64,000 bases of DNA from Schistosoma haematobium (Eukaryota > Platyhelminthes > Trematoda > Strigeidida > Schistosomatidae), in assembly GCF_000699445.3 (NCBI RefSeq), contig NC_067200.1:6092950-6156949 (forward strand), given 5' to 3'. Position numbers and translations under genes: made by a program. This document shows, piece by piece, positions 1 through 37,679 of the stretch (position 1 is the stretch's first letter; every line of letters begins with the position of its first letter). The notes under the pieces are model-generated. The model was not told the DNA's origin, did not search any database, and saw only the letters and a program-made list of their open reading frames with translations.

Positions 1-99
1 TCGTATTGTTTTAATACGCATAGAAGCTGATATGTTTTATTCATGTATCATAAATATGATCCCTTTGGTAAATTACCTTCAAACGATTATTTATTGTCA

Positions 100-335
100 G
101 AAAGAGGTTCTTGTGGATATTGTAGTATTTTAATAGTTGAGTTCATGAGTCAATTGAAGCCAGGCCATCATAAAAAACCTGGAAGCACTGAACGGCCGTT
201 TCGTCTTGGTATGAGACTTCTCAGTGGCAGTGCACATCCATGATCCCGCCTTGCGGGATTCGAACCCATTGTTTATTGATCAATGAATGGTGAGTGCTAC
301 TCAGCTACAAGTTACTCGAAGCCTGATTAGTTACT
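100..335 (-). repeat. Family A (tRNA-headed, hammerhead) copy
   Basis: Tail CAGAAAGAGGTTCTTGTGGA, ribozyme region at 185-235 (core G8 lost, CTGAGAAG), box B GGATTCGAACCC at 255. The head is degraded. Confidence 0.75.
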
Positions 336-1485
336 AATATAACAAAAACTTCTAATTATCAGTTTAAGTCTGCTTTGGGTATCAAGAATCAACCATGCTC
401 TATTCGTTTCTCACACTAAGTGAAGTATACCTTTGTAGGTGTTTTAAATACTGAATTATGTTGTGATTTATCAGGTGGAAATCCAATTACTTATAATTTC
501 TTGTGAGCACCTGAAATTCTTATTCATTACTAGTTGTGAAGTAACTATTTCTAGTACATTATGACGAAACATTACAAGACTGTATGATTGTTGTGAGCTG
601 CGTCTCGTTTTAGTCTTAGTACACACTTCATGACAATTGCTCAATCAATTTTATGGAGTTATGAAAATTTTTTATCCCGATATGTGGATCAATATGTTAT
701 TGAGTGATATACATGTTTGTATGATAATTGGCACAAATCATTCTTGTTTCATAATAACCTAACTGATTTTGATACAATGATTATAATTACTTGTCATGAC
801 AATCCATTTGAGGAAAGTTTATTCAAAATACCTAACCATTTAAAGTTGTACAATGTTGGGCGGATTAATTGGAGAGAATAAGAATCAAAGGCAGAGAATC
901 GTAAGGTGTTGAGATGAAATTGTACTGGGATTTTGTCCTAGTAAAATATTTCTCATAGACAGTTAACATTTCTACTGATGCTAGAGTTTTAGTTATTTCC
1001 TTCTTTTATTAAAATCGATACAGTTATTCCAAGGGTTCAATATTTAGCTTGTTAATTTTCTACTGCTTGACTAATATGAACTTTACAGTTTGTGTTGTTA
1101 CACATACTTACCAAATACTATTCTGAAAATCATCAAGTATTTCTATAGAAAGTTGCCAGACAATCAGAAAAAGCTGAAACTATTTCATCCAGTGTAATAC
1201 CAAATGAAAAAAAAGAAAGATTTTGAGTCATAGTTTAATTGGACAATTACTTAATTAGTTGCTAAATATGGTATATCTCCAGAAGCTTCCTCCTTGTAAA
1301 AATAACCATTTGTCAATCTACAAACAAACTTGATTTCTGTACACAAATCAACCATGAATTAAAGTTTCTATTCTTAATTTAAAATGTTTCTCTACTGTTC
1401 GAGCTCAAAATTTCGAGTAATCTAGGAATATAGAAATACTAAGTTTGAAGCTATCACGAGTTCACTTAATCTGGGAACGAGAACA
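320..1485. other. No feature seen
   Basis: AT-rich sequence with no coding, RNA or repeat signal that I could support. Confidence 0.5.
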
Positions 1486-1489
1486 AGAC

Positions 1490-1845
1490 TTGGTGACCAA
1501 TGACCAGTAAGCTAGCTATTGATGCGTCCCAGCCCCGCTAACTAGATGGAGAAGTCCAAGCTTAGAATGGGAAAGTATATTCTGCAAACAGCCAGAAGCG
1601 AGCGATAACAACAAACGCAATTCAAAACGTATATATACAGTGCAAAACCGTCCTTGGGGAGAGTTACCAAATAACATACCAAAAGACTCAACGGACCGAT
1701 AGCATTTTAGATTATTCCCAGTGGGAAATACGACATGAAAGTGACAAGAGAGTTTTTGCGCGAAAAAAAAGAGATTCAAATTTTCAGAATAAAATTACAA
1801 AATTAGGTCCTTTTCCAAGTGAGTTCTGGGAATCTAACGTCCTCA
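1490..1845 (-). mobile_element. Probable solo LTR, second member of the TGTTGRGGACG type
   Basis: Minus strand begins TGTTGAGGACGTTAGATTCC, shares AATTTTGTAATTTTAT with the 28.6-28.9 kb LTR, and has a TATA-like TGTATATATACG about 230 bp in. No polypurine tract flanks it. The far end (about 1490) is uncertain. Confidence 0.5.
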
Positions 1846-2004
1846 ACAGAAATCAGCTAGAAGGTCAATAGCAAGTGTTCAAATAGGAGACATAAAACTA
1901 TAACAATTAATTACCTAATTATTTTAAGATATTTGAAAAAACTTATTTATATATAAAAAGAATCTTTTAAATATTCAGTATTTCAGAACAAACAATATTT
2001 TATT

Positions 2005-2395
2005 TATTTAGTCGTTGAATTCATGAGTCAATTAAAGCTAGATTGCCATGGGAAACGTGGAATCATTGGACGGCCGTTTTGTCCTACTATGGGACTCTTC
2101 AGCAGCGTAAATCCACGATCCTACACACTGGACTCGACCCTAGGACCAATCGGTTTTGCGCGCAAACGCATAACCTGTAGACCGTTGAGCCGACATCTAA
2201 CAAATGGGTCCTGTGTTCGAATCTCGCGAGGCGGAATCGTGGATACCCATAGCCACTGAGGAGACCCATACTGGGACAAAACAACTCTCCAGTGCTTTCA
2301 TGTTTTCCATGGTAGCTTAGTTTTAATTGACCAATGAATTCAACCATTAACTTAGTTAAATCTCCACTACAAACCCTCTTCTGATAATATTTTAT
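2005..2395. repeat. Family A palindrome (minus arm then plus arm)
   Basis: Minus arm 2012-2200 with ribozyme at 2060-2110 and box B; plus arm 2205-2395 with box B GTTCGAATCTCGCG and ribozyme at 2258-2310. Tails face outward (TTGAATTCATGAGTCAATT ... GACCAATGAATTCAA). Both ribozyme cores are mutated (GAAAC to CAAAAC). Confidence 0.78.
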
Positions 2396-2399
2396 TTCT

Positions 2400-3540
2400 T
2401 TTAATAAAAATATGGAGCAAATAATTTTACACACACAAATTACATAATGAATGATTATCATTTCCTGTTATGTAACCATAAACAAATATCTTTATTATTA
2501 AAGAAAACGCAAAAAACATACTCTGTAAAAATAAAAATGTCTCGTTTTTTTTCTCTTGTTTTTTTAAACGGTACAATAAAATATTAAATCGATGATTTGT
2601 TTATTTCTGGTTGCTATGCGTATGTGTGCGTACGTGTGTGTCAATATGTTGAAGGTAATATAACTGAATGTTGTAAAAAACAAACAAACGAAAACAGAAC
2701 AACAACACAAGGGCTCAATAAATGCTCAATAAGTTTACTGTTTCTGGTTAGCATGGTTAAATATTTCTCTTTCTCTCTCTTTCTCTCTCTATGCCCCCTA
2801 ACTCCATAAAACTAATTGAGCAAGCATTATGAAGTGTATACTAAGACCAAATCGAAATGTAGCTCGAATGATTAAAATGAAATCTTCAACAACAACAAAT
2901 GAAAAGAAAAGAAAAGGGAATTACACTTTAATATACAACACTCACCTATGTTACTAAACATTGAACATTTATTGATTGCTGAATATGTAACTAATAAAAT
3001 GAGCCATGTAAATGATGTTTAAGACAAAGTGTCTTTTAGAAACTTTAAAAATAAATAATCGATTTCATGTTACGTAAATGTGAGTGAAAAGAAAGAAGGT
3101 TTAAAGTGTATCACATTAGTAACATCTATAGTTTACTTTTTTTTTGTTTTGTATTCAGTAATATAATAAAGTAATCTATCAAATGATGTAATAGAACTAT
3201 TCGAGTGTAATGTAAGTATACAACTATCACTAAAACTTCCTTCTAAAATGATCATAATTCAATTTGATTACCAACGAAGATGTAAAATAGATAATTCATT
3301 TACCTTGAAATGAAATTTAAAAGAAAATAATAGAAAATAATTTAGAAGGTCAGTAATTATTAGTATAGAATTAGATAATCACTATAGTGATCATATTGTC
3401 TTAGTTGGAACTTGTCAGTTATATATATATTACTGGATTAGTAATCAACTGGAAGTGTAATTGACAGCATTAATTTTGGGAAAGAATTTACTATGCATTA
3501 TAGATTTATTTGACTAGCATCTTCTGTAGAGTAAAATAAT
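2400..3540. other. No gene seen; simple-sequence patches
   Basis: Contains TTTCTCTC runs near 2770-2790 and AAAAGAAAAG runs near 2900. Otherwise unremarkable AT-rich DNA. It could hold an undetected short last exon of PKD2. Confidence 0.4.
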
Positions 3541-3544
3541 ATCT

Positions 3545-3775
3545 CACTGGTTGAAATCATGAGTTAATTGAAGCTAGACCACCACGGAAAACCTGGAAGC
3601 ACTGGACGGCCGTTTCGTCCTAGTATGGAACTTCTCAACAGTGCGCATTCATGATCCCGCGCATCGCGAGATCCGAACCCAGGACCCATCAGTTTCGTGC
3701 CAAGCGCTTAACCAACTAGACTACTGGGCCGGCATTCAACGGTGTTAATGTCTAACTGCAACCAACTCAATAATA
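3545..3775 (-). repeat. Family A copy
   Basis: GAAATCATGAGTTAATTGAA to GGTGTTAATGTCTAACTGCA, with GACGGCCGTTTCGTCC and an A/B-box head. Ribozyme core C3 is mutated. Confidence 0.78.
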
Positions 3776-4314
3776 TCATTTCTCGAGTCACTAGTCTTTA
3801 TTAATCTCATTTTCCAGTCACAATGATAAAGATACTATCTTTTAGAAGACAGACATTCTACTGGTGCTGGACTATTGGTTCATCTAAATTGGCTATGATG
3901 CGAAATCCAGTTAACATTACTTGTAGAAGGAAGTTATCCGGGACTACGTTTGAAAAATCACTCTGAAACCTAGAAAGGCCGGATTTATTCTGATTGGCTC
4001 GCTGTAGGTTGACGGTATAGTATTGTTTTACCAAAATGCTGGTTTGTACAAGACTTATATGTATTCATATAGGGCTGAACATTTGTTTGACGATTAAAAA
4101 TGTTATTTGAATACGGATAATTGTTTTTTAATTACCGGGTTGATAGAATATATGTGTGTCGATTCTAACGTTCACTAGCTGAAAACAATCAAGAGAAAAA
4201 CTTGGATCGAAATATTGTTTTACTCAGTTCTTATCAGTAACGCGTATCTATAGTTCTGAAAAAGACAACAGATTCCGGACATTCACCATGCATCTTTACA
4301 GTATGAGATTTTAT

Positions 4315-4745
4315 TACAAAGAGCTATTTGAGGCAGGTGGTTTTCTGAGGAGGCGACACCCGAAGCCTTTGATCTAAAGGTCTAATCCACAAGGCAGTGA
4401 AGCAACGTCAAGAGATGCCGTCCCATGGTAGTCGATGACCAATAATTGGTCCATATGCCATTTATTTTCTTAAGATCCTGGAGCCCATGCGCAACACTAG
4501 TTTGGAATGAGGGTTTTTCAACTCCCTTAGATGTGTCCACCATATCCACCAACCTGGTTAAAACTCCGGACACTCGCATTTCATTCTCTCAATTTTGTAA
4601 ACAACACCCGTGATGCGAGAAGGCAGCGAGTAGAACTTCCATGGCGGTGACTGTATACACGTGGCTATTTAGAAGCATTTCGAGAGCGAGAGAGAGCTGA
4701 CCCTCCCCACCCTCTATCGTGACACGGCATCCCATATTTTGATTG
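4315..4745 (-). repeat. Family T, minus orientation, tail lost
   Basis: Plus-strand reading CAGGTGGTTTTCTGAGGAGG to CGTGACACGGCATCCCATAT. Same order as the other copies reversed. Confidence 0.72.
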
Positions 4746-5314
4746 AGAAATCTTACGAATAAACCAATTGTTCCATCTGAACTCCCTAGTAAATTTATCG
4801 CTGCTTTACTGAATAATATTTATGAAAGGTTTATGAAGGTTTTTATTCAACATACCAACTTACCAATTAAATAACAATGAGATATCACTCATGTTGTAGA
4901 TCAACCGTACTAGTCATGTTGTCTAAACCAGCTTGAATAATATCATCCAATCGATCACCTCTGTCTTGTGGACTAGTCTAAAATTGATATTAATAATAAT
5001 ATCCCCATTCAGATAATAAAAGATAGTAACTGTCTTATAAATTTTTATTAACTGTTCGATCACCGCATAACTGACTCTTTACTTTGATCTTTTCAAAACA
5101 TTTATGACAAAGTATTATTCTATGCTTACAATTTCTTAAAATTCTTCAAGTTGGCAATTTTCTTTCATCCATAACATATTTAAGCTTTGGTCTATTATAT
5201 AAATTTTTGACACTTGAAAACACTTTACATCGTTGTTTCATTACACGAAGAGGTTTGTGAAGGTCATCGAATTTTATAGTTTAACTTATGATCTAATCTT
5301 ATCGTAACCGTTGT

Positions 5315-5830
5315 TAGGAACCAAGAAACACTGGAGAGCTGATTCTTAGTACGGAATTGCTCAGCAGTATTCGTTCACAAGCTCACAAGGGATCAAATCC
5401 GGGATCGACAAAACGGTGTGTGAACGCGATACCTCTTGACCTCTGAGCCGCTTATAGTGCTGTACATACTAAATACTAATAATAACTATGTGCTTAGTAG
5501 TGAATAAATTCAAAATACAATTCCTGAGGTTCTAGTGAGAAGTAGTGACTAGTGAAGTTCAACTATGTCGGGTGGGAGAAAGTTATGTACCAGAAGCAAA
5601 GGAAGATGTCCGAGTAGAATTACAAATTGGTTGAAGTCAATTATATACACTATGGGATGCAAACTAAGTGGTCTAGATATCAAGAGTTCTTGAGTGATAC
5701 TGAATGTCATAGGTTTGGTCTCAGACGGGTTGATGAATGCTCATTGCTAAAACGTTCTATACTCAGACAAAACAGATGTCTAGTGCCTCATTGTTTTCAT
5801 CGGTGGGCCAGCAATGTCAATTCATAGTTT
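5315..5830. repeat. Family A, strongly decayed palindrome
   Basis: Minus arm 5315-5460 (ACACTGGAGAGCTGATTCTT, GGGATCAAATCCGGGA), plus arm 5520-5830 (CTAGTGAGAAGTAGTGACTA, TGGGATGCAAACTAAGTGGT, GACAAAACAGATGTCTAGTG). Confidence 0.5.
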
Positions 5831-5834
5831 AATC

Positions 5835-7225
5835 TACTTTTGTAAACCGAATAAGTTTCTCATAGTTTTATCTATCTTGATAAAATCATTTTTTTCCCTT
5901 CATCCAATGACTCCTATCTGTAAGTAACACAAAAGAATACAAGAGCTCCATATACTAGATTGAAGACGAGTTATTATATACCAGTAGTAGTCTCAGATAC
6001 AAAATAACATTTGAGTATATTAATCAATAAATTACACTTGTGATGTGATGAATAAGCTCTTTCTACTGTACTTAAAATGAGTTCATAAAGTAAATTAGTA
6101 TACTATAAGGTGGTTTGTTTCAAGTGGTAATAACATAGACAAGTCCTTGGATGTAAAAGCTCGATAACATTTCTTCAAGGACCATTGGTGTTATCTGGTT
6201 GGTCGTCATTAATTTTAGTTTTCTAATTCTATTGTGTCCGAAGGTTGTTGCTTATTACTATATATACAGGGTTGTTCTATTTAAGTTTTGACTTTGTGAA
6301 ATTATTTGTATGTAAAGTTCTTACTAAAATCTTGACTCGTCTCAGTGTCCATAGTCCTGGGGATTATCGTTAAAGTGATCTGTGTCCATATCTCGATCTA
6401 ATGAGATCACATTGGTTAATGTTCATATTATAAGAATACCAATCATTCGTTATTTAGAAAAAAAAACTATAGGTCTCGATCGTTTAGTACGTTCAAAACA
6501 TGACAAAAACAGAAACAATTTATCAGAATGATGATTCAAGATGAAAGAAATCCTTCGTAATGATAGAATTCTAAGACAGTATCACAGATCAAACAGACTT
6601 CAGTCGAACTGGAAGTTATTTTAACATAATCATTTCAATTGTAGTCTGTTCATTTATTGAAGAGCATTACTGAATAAAAGGAACTAATTCTATTCATTCT
6701 TGCTCATATTTTTTTTTTTTTGATTGATCACGGGAAGTACTATGCTGTCTGTTAAAATAAATAGGGATTATAATTTTAGTTTACAAAATCTAGAGTAAAT
6801 CTTACTTCTAAAATACTTTCCACTTACAGTAACAAACTTGTCTCATATCTGTTTTTATTAGTTTGAATAATCGTTAGGATTAGGATCTTCACTTTTCATG
6901 TCATTTTACACACCTTACCATCACCATACCTCACATGATCATTTGTAGTTTCAGAAATACAGGTACATTATGACATTGCATTAGCTGTCTATTACAAATT
7001 TTATCGATTCTCATTTGAGTAAAAACAGATCATCTAAATCAAACTGTTTGAAGGTGACAAGTACTGCAAACATAATTCGACTTGTCACCTGTGTTTCGTT
7101 ATGTTTATAACCGACAACCCTAATCTGTTGCTTTGTGTAGTTACTGAGTAGACTAAACGTTTAGGGATGATAACTATGAAAAGTTTAAAAAATAGTGACC
7201 ACTATTTATGAATCTCTGAAGACAA
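5835..7225. other. No feature seen
   Basis: AT-rich with a short poly(T) at 6711-6721. No repeat shared with the rest of the window was noticed. Confidence 0.45.
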
Positions 7226-7231
7226 CTTAAG

Positions 7232-7738
7232 TGTGATATCTTAGTGAAGATAAAAATTACAAGTAACTTCAGAGAACTATGAATGGGCTAATATTATCTA
7301 TATATTCTTATTGTATAACTATTCAGTGATTAGATTGTGCATATCTACATTCATCTTATTATAAGGTTTATTTAGACCTATAGATTACTATTGTACGATA
7401 TACTGTTCTCAAGTTATGTTCAGTTTATTGATTACAGTCTCCCACGTTCACAGCCACATTTTGGCTCGATCTTGTATAAATGTTATGTCCTATTTTTATG
7501 ATGCGATGCGGTCTGTTTGGTTGGTATATAAACCAAATATATTTGAAATAAATGATTCGCATAGCGGAAACTTCTATTGGTATTCTAGAGTCAACTGGAC
7601 AGGCTAGGCGAGTAAAGGACGCTAGGCTGATCAGACCGGTGGAAAGTCGTTGGTTTAGTACAGTACAAGAGTGAATAAGTCGTATTTCGATTGGTGAATA
7701 AAATTACGTTATAACTAGCCGGACTTAAAGTCACAACA
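7232..7738 (+). mobile_element. Solo LTR, family L1, with perfect TTAAG duplication
   Basis: 507 bp, ends TGTGATATC and TCACAACA, flanked on both sides by TTAAG (7227-7231 and 7739-7743). Holds a TATA-like GTATATAAACC and AATAAATGATTC. A single LTR with a 5-bp duplication means an LTR-LTR recombination product. Confidence 0.85.
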
Positions 7739-8109
7739 TTAAGTACTCTTGATATTCAAAATAAAAGACCTAACACCATCAGTATTTATCTATATGGTTA
7801 CAATTCTTATTTATGTAAGCCTAACCCTTAAACTTAACTTGAACTCTAAAATCTAACATTTAACTCGGACTCAAAATCTCAAATCTTAACACCAAACTTT
7901 CAGTTTATATACAATACATTTTATATTAAAGTTACTTGTATCCTGACTAGCTAAAAGCTGACCACACTTTCTAAAAGTCACTTTAAGTGAGCTCAGTTAT
8001 CATTAGTGAAGTGTGTACTTCCACCATTTAAACAAATATGTATGCCTGTAAAAATTAAACGGGCAGACTTGGTATCTAATGTTATTATAATAATAATAGT
8101 ATTAATATT

Positions 8110-8290
8110 TTAATAGTTGAATTCATGAGTCAATTGAAGCTAGACCACCATGGAAAACCTGAATGCACTGGACGGCCCACAGTAGGACGAAACGACCATC
8201 CACTGTATCCAGGTTTTCCATGGTGGTCTAGCTTCAATTGACTCATAATCTCAATTATTAAAATTACTATCATATCCACAAAACCCTTTC
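8110..8290. repeat. Family A foldback at the PKD2 exon 12 edge
   Basis: Arms of about 40 bp: ATGAGTCAATTGAAGCTAGA + CCACCATGGAAAACCTG at left and its reverse complement at 8205-8250. The tRNA-like head is missing; the arms meet inside the ribozyme (GGACGGCCC then ACAGTAGGACGAAAC). The right tail is fused to the GTAAGA donor of exon 12. Confidence 0.82.
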
Positions 8291-8294
8291 TTAC

Positions 8295-33525
<25,231 letters not shown>

Positions 33526-33601
33526 TTTCTAAATTTAAAAACATTAGCAAAACAAAAAAAGAAGTAGAAAGTAAACGAAAATGTTTTGATACGTGTAGAT
33601 C

Positions 33602-34108
33602 TGTTATAACTTGTGACATTTTGCCTTGTGTAACGTAATGATACCACCAATTACAAAACAGTAACTTACCAACCGGACCAATAATGCATAAATCCACAGG
33701 AGCAGTCTAAAGTCTTTATCGGTCTTATCTTCCTGTCTAGCCCTGTATGTTGAGTTGAGAATATATATCTCAACTTCCGAAATATGAGTCCTTATATTTC
33801 AAACATACTGGGTTTATATACGAACCAAACAGACTACACCGTACCATGAAATAGAAAACAAAATTTATGCAAATCTAGCCAAAAGTAATTGTGAATGTGG
33901 AAGACTGTAATTCACAGACTGAGCATAACTTAAGAACTGTAATTCGTATATTGTTAATCTGTGGGCCAAAATAAAGCTTGTAATGAGAAGAATATAGATA
34001 CACATAATCTAGTTACTGAATGGTTATATCATAAGAATATATAGATAGTATTAGTCTATAAATGGATCCAAACAGTTACCATTCATTATTCTCGTCGGGA
34101 TATATCAG
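33602..34108 (-). mobile_element. Solo LTR, family L1, 76 bp from PKD2 exon 1
   Basis: 507 bp in minus orientation (reads TGTTATAACTTGTGACATTT on the plus strand, ends ATATATCA). Imperfect flanks AGATC/GCATC. It sits just 5' of the first PKD2 coding exon, in the same transcriptional direction, so its TATA-like GTATATAAACC could feed the gene. Confidence 0.8.
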
Positions 34109-34234
34109 CATCAATAATAATAAATGGTTTGAATGATCTCATTGTCGATATTCAAGAGTAAATTTGAGATATATGTATCTTGTGTGAATTACTTCGATAC
34201 AATTATTTTATAAAATGTTTTATAGAATAGATTG

Positions 34235-34562
34235 ATTGTAGCTAGTAGTAGAACCAATGAGTAGCGTTTCTGGTACTTACCAGCTGAACACAATCCTATA
34301 TATGTTGATGATTATATCGGACATGCATCTAATACTTTTCACTTCAAACGCAAATATATCATTCATTAAAATACTGAGTTTGGCCAGGTTCGAGCTTGTA
34401 CAATAGGTAGCTGAGAGGATAACGCGATAGCGTTTGAAGCGAATGGTACTGGGTTCGAGTCCCAGAGTGAACGTGAACTCTGACACAGGTACATTCAGCT
34501 GACGAGTCCCAAATAGGACGAAACGCGCGTCCTGAAGTCCACTGTTAGCCACAATAGTTATG
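34235..34562. repeat. Family B palindrome, right arm well preserved
   Basis: Decayed minus arm 34240-34350 (GTAGCTAGTAGTAGAACCAA, TTCACTTCAAACGC), plus arm 34395-34562 with head GTAGCTGAGAGGATAACGCG, box B and the intact ribozyme 34494-34536. Confidence 0.72.
34494..34536 (+). ncRNA. Hammerhead ribozyme, intact core (family B, Sm-alpha-like)
   Basis: Core CTGACGAG, stem II GTCC/GGAC, GAAAC, short self-complementary stem III ACGCGCGT, cleavage triplet GTC at 34529-34531, stem I TTCAG paired with CTGAA. All invariant core bases are present. The tRNA-like head (box B GGTTCGAGTCC at 34452-34462) lies upstream. It is the best preserved ribozyme in the window. Confidence 0.85.
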
Positions 34563-35014
34563 ATATGTACATAATTATTGGTAAGATTTTGAATTTTCCA
34601 ATTATTATTATTCAAAACTGTATTTTTGATGAGTTTTTGTTAAACAATTTCATGACTATAGGTATCAATGCCGAAGTTAAACTTGATGGTTTCAAATGAA
34701 CTGAGCATGAGGTAGAAAGTTGTCCCAATGAGTAGAAAAATTGTATTTCTGATATTTCGCAACTTAATATGAGCTACTTCTTCAGAGTAACTAAATAATC
34801 GATATTGAATTAACACAAGTTTAAATAGTATATAAGGATTGATCTCGGATTTTTATTCACTTTGAAGAAGTGGCTTACATTAAGTTACGAGACATCAGAA
34901 ATACAATTTTTCTAATTATTGTGATGTAACAAAAACTATGTTTATTATTGATTTCGTGGCTAATTAGACTCCATAACTCATTGGTCAAAGTTTTGTTGTT
35001 TGAAGAGGTAAAAC

Positions 35015-35105
35015 ACTGTATTACGATCTTAATGTGAATACAACCAATGATATGTAAGCAGATTCAATTGACAAGTCCTGAATAAGATTTCTAGCTACAA
35101 TCCAT
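35015..35105 (+). repeat. Family B fragment, decayed
   Basis: GCAGATTCAATTGACAAGTC, CTGAATAAGATTTCTAGC. Confidence 0.4.
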
Positions 35106-35244
35106 CCATAAGGAAACAAAATGTTGACATTTACATAGTTCATTTAAAGAAAAACCAACTAAATAGGTGTACCAACTCAAATGAATATCACATTAGTTGA
35201 AGCTGTATAATTAGTTTCTTTTTTTTGGTGGTTATAATTATAAT

Positions 35245-35460
35245 TGATATGCTTGCGTTGTGTACTACTTATAGAAAAAGATATAAGTAGTATGTAGCAA
35301 GAATTGAATATCAGTTGTTTACCAGTAAAAGATTGAAACAAAGAAAACAGGAAACAAAATAGAGAGCAATCGGAATAACAATAACAATAGAAGAATGATG
35401 AAGTATATGTAAAGGACAATTCAAAGTAAATATACAAATGATGTATTCAATGAATAATTG
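35245..35460 (+). repeat. Family Q copy, degraded
   Basis: TTGTGTACTACTTATAGAAA, AGATATAAGTAGTATGTAGC, AAATGATGTATTCAATGAAT. Confidence 0.55.
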
Positions 35461-35462
35461 GT

Positions 35463-35735
35463 AAGACTATAATTCATGGACGACCTTTTACCGACGTCGA
35501 AGTGACTTTCAGAGTGGACACCTACAGATTAGAACTAAATGATGGTTATAAAGCAATTAGAATTCTCATTTACAGTTGATGGTTAAGGTTAAGAATTAGA
35601 TTTAAGGTTTTCATCACGAATTGACATCAGCTATAATGTCAAAAGTCTATTTAGCCAAATGTATGGATGAGTTTTACGCCAAAATTTGTTACTCCTTATC
35701 TTATATCTGATTGGTTCATCCATAAATTATAGTCT
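35463..35735. mobile_element. MITE-like element with ~22-bp terminal inverted repeats
   Basis: Left end GACTATAATTCATGGACGAC, right end GTTCATCCATAAATTATAGTC; about 270 bp, no open frame, with a central ACAGTTGATGGTTAAGG. The inverted ends suggest a cut-and-paste DNA element; superfamily not determined. Confidence 0.68.
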
Positions 35736-36054
35736 TGCCGACCCTGTGAACGATAATACTAAAGAGTATACAACCTCATAGTCAATAACCAACGGTTGAA
35801 ATGTTCTAATTTCAGTTAACTTAGTACTTTATTATATCATCTTCATTAACTGTCATCAGTGAGAATTAACTCATGCCTTATTCAATTACACTCATTGATT
35901 ATAAGTTCACAGAAGAATTTAGTGTGTGGATGATTATCATTGTTAGTAGAATATAAAACGGGTATCATGTCTGAAGGGAACCTATTCGTTCAGTTCAGAT
36001 AGTTTGTTCAATAAATCTTTGTCTTCATTAATTTCAAGAATGATTACTGAACTG

Positions 36055-36315
36055 TTGTGTAAACGAGAATGCCAGAATCTCTTACTAAAATCTGAGAAGT
36101 ATACAGTAAATACTTCATTTGTAAAATATATTCACCAATTGTGTCAAACTTTGTTGCTATTTCGTTTTCATACCAATCACTTTCGGTTATCGTTCTCTTC
36201 TCAACGATTTTCCTAACCTTCTAGCGCCAGGCATTTCACATTTGATTGGTCATACATACTACTTATGTCTGTCAACATCAGTAAAACACACCACACTGTT
36301 ACTAAGTAGTAATAG
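36055..36315 (-). repeat. Family Q copy, minus orientation
   Basis: Plus-strand reading ATACAGTAAATACTTCATTT, CCTTCTAGCGCCAGGCATTT, CATACTACTTATGTCTGTCA, ACACACCACACTGTTACT, the reverse of the other copies. Confidence 0.62.
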
Positions 36316-36544
36316 AAAAGTCTAACATTTTGTTATTTCTACCTTAATATGACAAATTAATAGAAAAACGAGACAAAGATTTGGTGACTAGTGTAAACTT
36401 GAAAATCTTGTGTTTTAGTTGAGTTTATTAGGGGAACATTAGTATGTGTTATAGAAAAAGCTAATACGTGTGCAAATATGATCTGCTATCCATAGAACTC
36501 AAGTAACAAGGTTATCAACTTACCAATTTTCATAGATTACTTCG

Positions 36545-36790
36545 TGGATCGATTGTAAACTGGGGGTCACTGAATAGAATTTTCATCTTAGTATGAGGCA
36601 CCTAAACAGTGAACTTTCATGATTTCTCTATTGAGGATCGAAGTCAGGACTTTCGGTCTCGTGTACTAGCTCGTTACCTTTAAATCCTTGGTGGGGTCGT
36701 GGATGCTTTTTACTGAGGTGCCCTATACTAGGACGAGATGGCTGATTTTCAGTTCATGTTTAACTAAGATTAATGCATGATATTATCTAG
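36545..36790. repeat. Family A palindrome, decayed
   Basis: Minus arm 36545-36680 (CACTGAATAGAATTTTCATC, TCAGGACTTTCGGTCTCGTG), plus arm 36690-36790 (GGTGGGGTCGTGGATGCTTT, ACTAGGACGAGATGGCTGAT). Confidence 0.6.
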
Positions 36791-36869
36791 GAAAATTCAA
36801 TAATCTTCACAAATCTTCATGAACAAAACTATTTTCAATACAGTGGAATAAAAGTCTTAAACAGAGTAG

Positions 36870-37035
36870 TATTAAAGGGAAGCGGTAAAGAGGAAGGTCA
36901 AAGAACACATCACGTTGGGAAGTAAAAGCAGATATGGAAAGGATGAATAATAACTGGAAAAAACTTGAAAGGATTTTCCTGGACACTGTTGGATGGAGAA
37001 GGCTGATGGGGGTAACAGGCGTAAGTAAGTAGTCA
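36870..37035 (+). mobile_element. RTE-like LINE, C-terminal fragment
   Basis: Degraded copy of the stretch AAGAGGAAGGTCAAAGAACAC ... GGATGGAGAAGGCTGATGG ending in GTAAGTAAGTAG, matching the last 55 codons of the 31.5 kb copy. Confidence 0.65.
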
Positions 37036-37329
37036 AGTAAGTACATGATTCTTCTACTTAGGATTTCCATGTTCTTTAAACTGAATTCATGTTTATCAAC
37101 GTCCTCATTCCGTCTTATGAAAAAAGTAAATCATTTTCTGTACATTTAGATGATGGACTTTAGAAAAATGTCCTTCATTTATCGTTTCTAGTGTATCGTT
37201 AATTTCTATTCATTCGATTGCTGTTTTGTAAGTAAAATTTCATTATATCTTTCAATCTGTATAAAATATAGTAGAACCATTAAGTAGATTAGTGTGTTTC
37301 ACTTCAAACATTAATCTTGTCATTAGTTA

Positions 37330-37520
37330 ATGATAACAAGGATCCATGCGAGACCATCATTGAAAATCTGGAAGCAATGGACGGCCCTTTCGTCCCAGTA
37401 TAAGACTCTTCAGTTGCAGTGCGCATCTACGATCCCACACTTGAGATTCAAGTCAAGAACTCTCGGTTCATTCATGATATCAATTTGAACTCAAAAATCT
37501 CAACAACCCTATACTGATAA
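37330..37520. repeat. Family A short palindrome: ribozyme arm plus opposite tail
   Basis: Minus arm 37335-37465 (GACGGCCCTTTCGTCCCAGT, CTGAAGAG core kept) joined at about 37470 to a plus tail AAAAATCTCAACAACCCTAT. Confidence 0.68.
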
Positions 37521-37679
37521 TAACGATTTTGTTAGTCACGGGGAATTAAATAAGGACTTTTGAAATTTGTAAGGAAAAAAGACAATTCGTTCAATAGGTC
37601 TCATTTCCCCCTGAAGTTAATGTACACATAACATGTGCTTTATGTTTTTGTAAACAACATTTTCAATACATAATATATT

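Noticed and set aside
1516..1779. 87-codon minus frame as a gene
   Set aside because: Lies inside a probable LTR with a TATA-like box; shares that layout with 28.6-28.9 kb.
2099..2461. Minus-strand 120-codon frame MSQLKL/EFIGQLKLSYHGK-type
   Set aside because: Runs through a family-A palindrome. The same MSQLKLDHHGKPGSTG-like reading appears in every copy.
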